A DNA stretch of 5,576 bases, taken from contig QHTY01000081.1 of assembly GCA_003220985.1 (NCBI GenBank), positions 19,265 through 24,840 of the forward strand, written 5' to 3'. The position numbers and the translations under genes are program-made. The stretch comes from Gemmatimonadota bacterium (GTDB lineage: Bacteria; Gemmatimonadota; Gemmatimonadetes; Gemmatimonadales; GWC2-71-9). Positions 1-4,607 of this stretch are shown one piece after another. How positions within the stretch are numbered: the first letter of the stretch is position 1; each line of letters begins with the position of its first letter. The notes under the pieces are model-generated. The model searched no databases. It was not told where the DNA came from and was given only the letters and a program-made list of their open reading frames with translations.

Positions 1-1
1 C

Positions 2-253
2 GATCCGCAATCCGTGTTCGATGGGACCGATCGTGTGGTCGATATCAACTCGAACTTCATCGACAATGGCGGCGGGCCCGAGGTGTGGTATACCGATCCG
101 TTCGGCAGGCATGGCCAGACGGAGCCGTTCCCGGGGTCCATTCGGCAGTTCATTGCCCGGATCAATAACGATCGCGGTGGGCTGGAGCTGGCGGGGCCGG
201 GGATTGGCGGGGAACGGGACTACGGTGGTCCCAGGGTACATGCGCCGAACTAA
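2..253 (+). CDS. C-terminal end of an unrecognised protein (5' truncated by window)
   Basis: The reading frame is open from base 2 and ends at TAA 251-253, giving about 83 residues. A GTG at 14 could be read as a start, but no ribosome binding site is visible in the few bases before it and the frame is open to the window edge, so this is more likely the tail of a longer gene. The tail is rich in Gly, Pro and aromatic residues and contains VWYTDPFGRHGQ and PFPGSIRQFIARINND, which look like a conserved, folded C-terminal segment rather than a random frame. There is no membrane helix and no catalytic motif I can name. It converges on the signalling gene that starts at 1554 and ends at 313, with the inverted repeat at 260-313 between them. 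Function unknown; that it is real coding sequence is fairly likely. Confidence 0.6.
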   Translation, partial: DPQSVFDGTDRVVDINSNFIDNGGGPEVWYTDPFGRHGQTEPFPGSIRQFIARINNDRGGLELAGPGIGGERDYGGPRVHAPN

Positions 254-259
254 CGAAGA

Positions 260-313
260 ACGTGCGTGGTTCGTGGTGCGTTGTGCGTGGGGGTAACCAC
301 GTACCACGCACGT
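260..313. terminator. Long inverted repeat, probable bidirectional terminator
   Basis: ACGTGCGTGGT (260-270) is perfectly inverted as ACCACGCACGT (303-313). After one T-T mismatch the pairing continues with CGTGGT (272-277) against ACCACG (296-301), giving 17 pairs in an 18-position stem around an 18-base loop. It lies between two convergent stop codons (251-253 plus strand, 313-315 minus strand) and reaches the last base of the minus-strand stop. There is a short TTTCT tract just beyond it on the plus strand but no long T-run, so intrinsic termination is inferred from position and stem strength. A second GTGCGTGG copy (283-290) can pair with the same right arm (304-311), so two mutually exclusive hairpins are possible. 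Confidence 0.6.
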
Positions 314-1554
314 CATTTCTTGCGAGACACCGTCCCGATCGCGTTGATCAAGTCGCCCAAGTCGTAAGGCTTCGTCACAGACGGCTGGCCGCAGTTCTCC
401 AGAAACGACCGCGTTTCGCCGCGCGCCTGATCGCCCGTCACGAACACGAACCGCTTCGCGATGAGCGGCCGGCTGTTGACGACTTGCTCATACATGGCGC
501 GGCCGCCGAGGCGTGGCATCTGGAGATCCGTCACGATCGCGTCGAACGTGTTGTCCCGGTCGCCCAGGCGCTCCATGGCCTCGAGTCCATTCTCGACGGC
601 GACCACCTGATGGCCTTCACGCTCGAGCAGCAACACCATCGCCTGCCGGTTCACGGCATCGTCGTCTACGACGAGGATGCGCATCCGCGGCAGATTCTCG
701 GGGGGCGCGGCGTGCACCGGCTGCGCGCCCAGCAGGCTGCGGGGCAAGGTGACGACCACCTCGGCACCCGTGCTGCCGCCGCGCGGCCGCAGGCGCAGGC
801 TCCCACCCGCCGACTGCGCGAGGGCACGCGCGAGCGCAAACTCGACCTCGCCACCACCGCCTGATTGCGTAAACCGGAACGGCGATGTGAGCCGCTGTTC
901 CGCCTCCACGGCCAACGGCGTGCCCGAATCCCACAGCGATACGACAACCGAAGGCCCGGTCGGAATCGCATCGAGCCGCAACTCGCGCGGCAGTTGTGAG
1001 GCGCGCAGACGCCGCAGGGCGAAGTCGAGCAGCTTCGTGAGCATCTCCGTGAGCTGCGCCATTGGACACGCGACCATCGGCAGGTCGGTTGGAACCGACC
1101 GGACCAGCTTCACCCCAAGCTCGCGGAAGGTCGACTCGCGCTCGGCCAGCACGCCATTGATCACCACCGCCGCGTCACACGGCTCGGCGGCGCCGGCCGG
1201 ATGCGCGGCGAGCTCCAGGAAATGGCTCGTGATTTCCGCCGCGCGCCGGACTTCGCCGTGCAGCAACACGAGCGCGCGCGCGCGCTCGGGGTCGAGTGGG
1301 CTGCCATGCAGCAAATCGGCGAGGGCGCCGATCGCCGCCAGGCGGTTATTCAGCGCGTTGAGAACGTTGGCGGAGCCGTCGTCGAGTACGACGTGCTTAA
1401 CGGCGGACGGAGTGGAGGCTTTGTAGGACGGTGGAGGTTGCGATGGGGGCGCGGGACGCGCCTGCGGAACCGGCACCTGTCTCAGCCGGCCCAGCAGGTA
1501 GCCGAGCAGCGCGCCGACGACAGCGCCGAACCCGGACGCGACCCAGAGCTCCAT
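313..1554 (-). CDS. Membrane-anchored degenerate histidine kinase fused to a C-terminal receiver domain
   Basis: 413-residue hybrid signalling protein. Residues 5-24 form one hydrophobic N-terminal helix; 27-43 are a Pro-rich linker; there is no periplasmic sensor domain. Residues ~61-118 resemble a two-helix dimerisation (DHp) domain, but where HELNNPLAAI is usual the protein has NALNNRLAAI, so Asn66 replaces the phospho-accepting His. Residues ~160-271 resemble a GHKL ATPase domain: the N-box is eroded (KLLDFALRR, Asp177 at the expected Asn), D209-S-G211 remains of the G1 box, and the GxGLGL G2 box is replaced by GGGEVEFAL. Residues 291-408 form a well-conserved receiver domain with acidic pocket D297-D299, phospho-acceptor Asp343 (VTDLQMP), Thr373 and Lys395 (TKPY). 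The likely role is an accessory or pseudokinase whose receiver takes phosphate from another kinase; the partner is not visible here. The start is ATG at 1554, the first plausible start before the hydrophobic helix, although no Shine-Dalgarno sequence precedes it. Confidence 0.85.
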   Translation of the reverse strand: MELWVASGFGAVVGALLGYLLGRLRQVPVPQARPAPPSQPPPSYKASTPSAVKHVVLDDGSANVLNALNNRLAAIGALADLLHGSPLDPERARALVLLHGEVRRAAEITSHFLELAAHPAGAAEPCDAAVVINGVLAERESTFRELGVKLVRSVPTDLPMVACPMAQLTEMLTKLLDFALRRLRASQLPRELRLDAIPTGPSVVVSLWDSGTPLAVEAEQRLTSPFRFTQSGGGGEVEFALARALAQSAGGSLRLRPRGGSTGAEVVVTLPRSLLGAQPVHAAPPENLPRMRILVVDDDAVNRQAMVLLLEREGHQVVAVENGLEAMERLGDRDNTFDAIVTDLQMPRLGGRAMYEQVVNSRPLIAKRFVFVTGDQARGETRSFLENCGQPSVTKPYDLGDLINAIGTVSRKK

Positions 1555-1611
1555 GCCGAAAAGCTATGCGCCGCGCGAGTTTGCGCGAGCAGGCCGCGAT
1601 AACGCGAACGG

Positions 1612-1640
1612 TTGCTTCGCAGTCGCGGGGGGCCTAGGTT
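1612..1640 (+). promoter_or_regulatory. Candidate sigma70-type promoter for tRNA-Leu
   Basis: TTGCTT (1612-1617) and TAGGTT (1635-1640) are separated by 17 bases, each matching 3 of 6 consensus positions including the key TTG and TA...T. The predicted start would fall near 1646-1648, just before the tRNA 5' end at 1650, so the leader would be very short. This is the best pair I find in the 95-base gap between the signalling gene and the tRNA. The gap must also hold the divergent promoter for the minus-strand gene, which I cannot place. Confidence 0.35.
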
Positions 1641-1649
1641 TCTGGCGCC

Positions 1650-1733
1650 GCCCTGGTGGTGAAACTGGTAGACACGCTGTCTTGAGGGGGCAGTGCCGCA
1701 AGGCGTCTCGGTTCGAATCCGAGCCAGGGCACC
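1650..1733 (+). tRNA. tRNA-Leu (anticodon GAG)
   Basis: A complete class II cloverleaf is visible. The acceptor stem is GCCCTGG (1650-1656) with CCAGGGC (1724-1730), and the discriminator is A1731 as expected for leucine. The D-arm stem is GTG/CAC (1659-1661 with 1673-1675), and its loop contains GG. The anticodon stem is CTGTC/GGCAG (1677-1681 with 1689-1693), with the loop TTGAGGG placing GAG at 1684-1686, which reads CUC and CUU. The long variable arm GCC-GCAA-GGC is typical of tRNA-Leu. The T-arm is CTCGG TTCGAAT CCGAG (1707-1723). CC follows the discriminator but the next base is T, so the terminal CCA is not fully encoded and needs CCA-adding enzyme. The gene ends only 6 bases before the stop codon of the convergent DUF2277 gene. 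Confidence 0.97.
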
Positions 1734-1739
1734 TCTCCG

Positions 1740-2006
1740 TTAGCCAAACCGTTTCGCGGCGCGTTCGCGCGCCTTAAGAGCCTCCGCTTCCCGGTTCCGG
1801 GGCGGGGCCTTCGTCGTCAGCGCATCGATCAGCCGACGGGCGATGACGGTCACGTCATTGACCGCGGCATCGAACGCCGCCTCGTTGGCGTGCGACGGAT
1901 GCGTCGCGCCGCTCAGTTTGCGCACGAACTGCAGCGCTGAGGCGCGAATCTCGTCATCGGTGGCGGGCGGCGCGAAGTTGGCCAGTGTCTTGATGTTTCG
2001 GCACAT
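1740..2006 (-). CDS. DUF2277 family protein
   Basis: 88 residues, full length for the family. The N-terminal signature MCRNIKTL, followed by F11-PPATDDEIRA, LQFVRKLSG and HANEAAFD, is characteristic of DUF2277, a family of small cytoplasmic proteins of unknown function. The C-terminal part is helical and basic (KAPPRNREAEALKARERAAKRF). The conserved Cys2 right after the initiator and the early Asn-Phe-Pro-Pro region are notable but have no known catalytic role. The ATG at 2006 is preceded by AGAGAGGA (2013-2020 on the minus strand) with 6 bases spacing, a good ribosome binding site, and the family starts at exactly this MCRN. The gene is monocistronic, convergent with tRNA-Leu and divergent from the DGPF/sigma operon. 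Assignment is by family motif; biochemical function is unknown. Confidence 0.92.
   Translation of the reverse strand: MCRNIKTLANFAPPATDDEIRASALQFVRKLSGATHPSHANEAAFDAAVNDVTVIARRLIDALTTKAPPRNREAEALKARERAAKRFG
1758..1773 (+). terminator. Short GC hairpin with TTCG loop downstream of tRNA-Leu
   Basis: GGCGCG (1758-1763) and CGCGCC (1768-1773) form a perfect 6-bp stem closing a TTCG tetraloop, 24 bases after the tRNA. Only TT follows, so it is a weak candidate for an intrinsic terminator or a processing-stable 3' end of the tRNA transcript. It lies inside the last codons of the convergent DUF2277 gene, where it may simply reflect an Arg/Ala-rich coding stretch. Confidence 0.3.
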
Positions 2007-2043
2007 GACGGTTCCTCTCTCGGATTGCCAGGGTCGTGCCCCC

Positions 2044-2073
2044 AGTCTAACCCGCTAAGTAGGCCTACCACAA
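2044..2073 (-). promoter_or_regulatory. Weak candidate promoter for the DUF2277 gene
   Basis: On the minus strand TTGTGG (2068-2073) and TAGACT (2044-2049) are 18 bases apart, matching 3 and 4 consensus positions. Transcription would start near 2036, giving a leader of about 30 bases that includes the ribosome binding site at 2013-2020. A perfect 10-bp palindrome, GTAGGCCTAC (2059-2068), lies across the spacer and could be an operator, but this is speculative. Confidence 0.25.
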
Positions 2074-2086
2074 TGGGATTAGTGCG

Positions 2087-2113
2087 TGTCGATTTCTGCG
2101 CGGCTCATTCGAC
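2087..2113 (+). promoter_or_regulatory. ECF42-type promoter of the DGPF/sigma operon
   Basis: TGTCGA (2087-2092) is followed after exactly 17 bases by CGAC (2110-2113). From memory, the published ECF42 work in Streptomyces venezuelae describes TGTCGA at -35 and CGA/TC at -10, in front of DGPF-protein genes. Here the same pair lies 51 bases before the first DGPF gene, whose operon encodes an ECF42-like sigma factor as its third gene. Transcription would start around 2119-2122, giving a leader of about 42 bases. This argues for autoregulation of the operon and against translation starting at the upstream in-frame GTG at 2086, because that codon overlaps the -35 element. Confidence 0.75.
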
Positions 2114-2163
2114 GTCTAGGTGTACGCAGATCTGACCTGGACCTCAAAGAAAGCGAGAGCGAG

Positions 2164-2595
2164 ATGCGATTCCTCGTGATGGTGAAAGCCAATAAAGACT
2201 CTGAGGCGGGCAGCCTGCCGACGCAGGAGATGCTGGCCGAAATGGGCAAGTTCAACGACGAGCTGGTAAAGGCAGGCGTGATGCTGGCGGGTGAGGGACT
2301 GCAGGCGTCGTCCAAGGGGGCGCGCATCACGTATGCGAGTAACAAGCGCACCGTGCGTGACGGCCCGTTCGCGGAGACCAAAGAGTTGGTCGCCGGCTTC
2401 TGGATCTGGCAAGTGAAGAACAAGGCCGAGGCGCTGGAGTGGGCGAAGCGCATTCCGTTCCAGGAGGGCGAGGTCGAAATCCGGCAGATCTTCGAGGCTG
2501 AGGATTTCGGCCCCGCGTTCACGCCCGAGCTGCGCCAGCAGGAAGAGCGGCAGCGCGCGACGATCGCAAAGAACAAACAACGCTCGGGGAAATAA
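2164..2595 (+). CDS. DGPF-domain (YCII-related) protein, first of two
   Basis: 143-residue cytoplasmic protein of the YCII-related/DGPF family, a dimeric alpha-beta (ferredoxin-like) fold. The N-terminal strand MRFLVMVKA, the hallmark D66-G67-P68-F69 in TVRDGPFAETKELVAGFWIW, and the C-terminal EVEIRQIFEAEDFG are typical. These proteins are the conserved genomic partners of ECF42 sigma factors; their biochemical activity is not established. Compared with the second copy downstream it has an extra charged tail (about 116-143, RQQEERQR..KNKQR). I start it at ATG 2164 because homologues begin MRF and the frame's earlier GTG (2086) lies in the promoter; the preceding AAAGAAAGCGAGAGCGAG is purine-rich but not a clear Shine-Dalgarno. 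First gene of the operon; its stop is 2 bases before the next start. Confidence 0.93.
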   Translation: MRFLVMVKANKDSEAGSLPTQEMLAEMGKFNDELVKAGVMLAGEGLQASSKGARITYASNKRTVRDGPFAETKELVAGFWIWQVKNKAEALEWAKRIPFQEGEVEIRQIFEAEDFGPAFTPELRQQEERQRATIAKNKQRSGK

Positions 2596-2597
2596 CC

Positions 2598-2963
2598 ATG
2601 CGATTCATGACGATTGTGAAGACGCGCGAGACCGGCGCGCAACCGTCGCCGGCGCTCATCGACAAGATCGTGAAACTGGGCGAGGAAGGCAGCAAGCAGG
2701 GCGTGATGGTTGGGATGGGCGGTCTGGGCCCGACGGCCCTGGGCGCGCGTGCGCGACTGTCCAAAGGCAAGATCACGGTGACCGACGGTCCCTTCACCGA
2801 AGCCAAGGAAGTCATCGGTGGCTACGCGATCTACGACGTGGCGTCGAAGCAGGAAGCCATCGCGTGGACTAAGGCGTTCCTGGAAGCGCACATCGGGCTC
2901 TGGGATCACGATCTGGAAGTCGAAATCCGGCAGATGATGGATGGCGGACCAGAGGGCTGCTGA
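2598..2963 (+). CDS. DGPF-domain (YCII-related) protein, second of two
   Basis: 121 residues, the usual length for the family. It starts MRFMTIVKTRE, has the signature D63-G64-P65-F66 in TVTDGPFTEAKEVIGGYAIYDV, and ends with LEVEIRQMMDGGPEGC. It is clearly paralogous to the preceding gene (the same MRF start, VxDGPFxExKE and EVEIRQ blocks) but quite diverged, and it carries a Gly-rich loop (about 39-50) after the first helix. GGGGA (2586-2590), 7 bases before the ATG, is a good ribosome binding site and lies in the end of the upstream gene. Its last 23 bases overlap the start of the sigma factor gene in another frame, indicating translational coupling. The expected role is as partner or output of the ECF42 system; molecular function unknown. 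Confidence 0.94.
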   Translation: MRFMTIVKTRETGAQPSPALIDKIVKLGEEGSKQGVMVGMGGLGPTALGARARLSKGKITVTDGPFTEAKEVIGGYAIYDVASKQEAIAWTKAFLEAHIGLWDHDLEVEIRQMMDGGPEGC

Positions 2964-4197
2964 CGCCATCGATGCGGTCTGGCGGATCGAATCCGCCAGG
3001 CTCATCGCCGGCTTGGCGCGCATCGTCGGTGACATCGGCGTCGCGGAAGACCTGGCGCAGGACGCGCTCGTCGCCGCGCTGGAGCAGTGGCCCGAGTCGG
3101 GCGTGCCGGACAATCCCGGCGCCTGGCTCATGGCGACCGCCAAGCATCGCGCCATCGATCATCTGCGACGTGGCAAGATGCAGGACCGGAAGCACGAGCA
3201 TCTCGGGCGTGAGCTGGACGAGCGGCAGGTCAGTCCGGAATCCGCGCTGGCCGCCGCCATCGACGATCACGTGGGCGACGACTTGCTGAGCCTGATCTTC
3301 ACGGCCTGTCACCCGGTCCTCACGACCGAAGCGCGCGTCGCCCTCACGTTGCGACTGTTGGGTGGCCTGAGGACCGACGAGATCGCGCGCGCGTTCCTCC
3401 TTCCGAAGGCGACGATCCAGCAGCGCATCGTGCGCGCCAAACGAACGCTCGCGGCCGCCCACGTGCCCTTCGAAGTGCCACGCGGCGCGGAGCTCACGGC
3501 CAGGCTCGAGTCGGTGCTCGAGGTCATCTATCTCATCTTCAACGAAGGCTACTCGGCAACGGCGGGAGAGGACTGGGTGCGGCCAGCGCTGTGCGAGGAT
3601 GCGCTGCGTCTTGGGCGCATTTTGGCCGAGCTCGCGCAAGACGTGGCCGAGGTGCATGGTCTCGTCGCGTTGATGGAGATCCAGGCCTCGCGCTTGCGCG
3701 CGCGCGTGAGTCCAGGTGGCGAGCCCATCTTGCTGCTCGACCAAGACCGTGGCCGCTGGGATCATCTCTTGATCGGTCGCGGTCTGGCCGCGCTCGAGCG
3801 CGCCGAGGCTCTAGGCGGCTCGTACGGCCCCTACACGCTCCAGGCGGCGATCGCCGCTTGCCATGCGCGCGCCCGCACGGCCGAGGAGACGGATTGGACG
3901 CGCATCGTGGCGCTCTACGACGGACTCGCCCAGCTGATGCCCTCCCCGATCGTCGAGCTGAACCGGGCCGTGGCGCTCGCCATGGCCTTCGGGCCCGCCG
4001 CGGGCCTGGAGGTGGTCGAAGCGCTGACGAAGGATCCGGCGCTGGCCGGGTATCATCTGTTGCCGAGTGTCCGCGGGGATCTCCTGGCGAAGCTCGGCCG
4101 TTTCGACGAAGCGCGCGCGGAGCTCGCGCGCGCCGCCGCCCTCACGCAAAATATCCGCGAGCGCCAATTGCTGCTCAAGAAAATGGAGGCTTTGTGA
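2941..4197 (+). CDS. ECF42-like RNA polymerase sigma factor with TPR-like C-terminal extension
   Basis: 418 residues, against about 200 for an ordinary ECF sigma factor. Sigma region 2 spans about 10-80 (VAEDLAQDALVAALEQW, then NPGAWLMATAKHRAIDHLRR), which contacts core polymerase and the -10 element. Sigma region 4 spans about 113-172 (LTLRLLGGLRTDEIARAFLL, then KATIQQRIVRAKRTL), a helix-turn-helix for the -35. The remaining ~240 residues form the extension typical of this group (COG4941): YLIFNEGY (197-204), LLDQDRGRWD (265-274), SPIVELNRAVALAMAFGP (335-352) and a helical-repeat, TPR-like end with LAKLGRFDEARAELARAAAL. In this group activity is thought to depend on the extension rather than on an anti-sigma factor, and no anti-sigma gene is visible. 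The start at ATG 2941 overlaps the DGPF gene by 23 bases and lacks a strong Shine-Dalgarno, so coupled translation is likely. The stop overlaps the next gene (GTGA). Likely transcribes its own operon from the promoter at 2087-2113. Confidence 0.95.
   Translation: MADQRAADAIDAVWRIESARLIAGLARIVGDIGVAEDLAQDALVAALEQWPESGVPDNPGAWLMATAKHRAIDHLRRGKMQDRKHEHLGRELDERQVSPESALAAAIDDHVGDDLLSLIFTACHPVLTTEARVALTLRLLGGLRTDEIARAFLLPKATIQQRIVRAKRTLAAAHVPFEVPRGAELTARLESVLEVIYLIFNEGYSATAGEDWVRPALCEDALRLGRILAELAQDVAEVHGLVALMEIQASRLRARVSPGGEPILLLDQDRGRWDHLLIGRGLAALERAEALGGSYGPYTLQAAIAACHARARTAEETDWTRIVALYDGLAQLMPSPIVELNRAVALAMAFGPAAGLEVVEALTKDPALAGYHLLPSVRGDLLAKLGRFDEARAELARAAALTQNIRERQLLLKKMEAL
4184..4189 (+). 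promoter_or_regulatory. Ribosome binding site fixing the GTG start of the DoxX gene
   Basis: TGGAGG lies 4 bases before GTG 4194, inside the last codons of the sigma factor gene. It supports the GTG start over longer readings of the same frame, which extend back through the sigma gene. Confidence 0.7.
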
Positions 4198-4607
4198 AGA
4201 AGGAGTGGGCACCGCAGCTGCTTAGCGTCCTCAGAATCGTCGTTGCCTTTCTCTATTTCCAGGTCGGTTCAGCGAAGTGGTTCGCGTTTCCCGCTCCGAT
4301 CCTGCCGGGCGGTGGAGTCGCGCCAGTCGGCTCGCTCATCTGGTTTGCCGGTATCATCGAGGTCGTTGGGGGCACACTCTTCCTCCTCGGCCTCTTCACT
4401 CGACCGGTGGCGTTCATCTTGTCCGGCGAGATGGCGTTCGCGTATTTCATCGGGCATGCGGGCAACGGCTTCTGGCCGGTCCTGAACCAGGGCGCGCCCG
4501 CGGTCTTCTACTGCTTCACCTTCCTTTATTACTCCGCGGCTGGCGCCGGGCCCTGGAGCCTCGATGCGCTGCGCGCACGGCGCGGCTCCGCCGTCCCCGC
4601 GCTCTAG
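4194..4607 (+). CDS. DoxX family membrane protein
   Basis: 137 residues starting at GTG 4194, typical length for DoxX-family integral membrane proteins. Four hydrophobic segments are visible: about 8-26 (with the family-like FLYFQVGSAKWF), 46-68 (GSLIWFAGIIEVVGGTLFLL), 72-89 (VAFILSGEMAFAYFIGHA) and 100-117. The closing GPWSLD (119-124) is the usual DoxX end motif, followed by a short basic tail. The FAGIIEVVGGTLFLLGLFTRP block is strongly conserved in the family. Known members are linked to redox balance and thiol or oxidative stress, and some work in quinone or thiosulfate metabolism; the exact reaction here cannot be told. The start codon overlaps the sigma stop (GTGA), and the stop TAG directly abuts an ATG of the next gene, so it is almost certainly co-translated in the operon. 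Confidence 0.92.
   Translation: MKKEWAPQLLSVLRIVVAFLYFQVGSAKWFAFPAPILPGGGVAPVGSLIWFAGIIEVVGGTLFLLGLFTRPVAFILSGEMAFAYFIGHAGNGFWPVLNQGAPAVFYCFTFLYYSAAGAGPWSLDALRARRGSAVPAL

Noticed and set aside
677..1426. Plus-strand open frames opposite the hybrid signalling gene (also 262-864 and 1201-1602)
   Set aside because: They are shadows of the minus-strand gene, whose receiver motifs are unmistakable; the products are Arg/Ser-rich without motifs.
1714..1739. tRNA-Leu 3' end as an integration (att) site
   Set aside because: No repeated copy of the tRNA end, integrase or mobile gene is seen in the window, and the neighbour is an ordinary DUF2277 gene.
2086..2163. N-terminal extension of the first DGPF protein from GTG 2086
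   Set aside because: These 26 codons lie over the ECF42 promoter and leader, and family members start at MRF (ATG 2164).
2079..3155. Long minus-strand open frame (358 codons) opposite the DGPF genes
   Set aside because: It lies antisense to two well-supported DGPF genes and the sigma start. Its product is low-complexity Arg/Ser/Ala with no family features; GC-rich DNA commonly leaves such frames open.
2869..3765. Minus-strand open frame of 298 codons opposite the sigma factor
   Set aside because: It is antisense to sigma regions 2 and 4, which are clearly recognisable; the product shows no domain.
3591..4193. Upstream extension of the DoxX frame within the sigma gene
   Set aside because: This part is Arg/Ala-rich noise in another frame of the sigma gene. 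The DoxX similarity begins right at GTG 4194, which has its own ribosome binding site.
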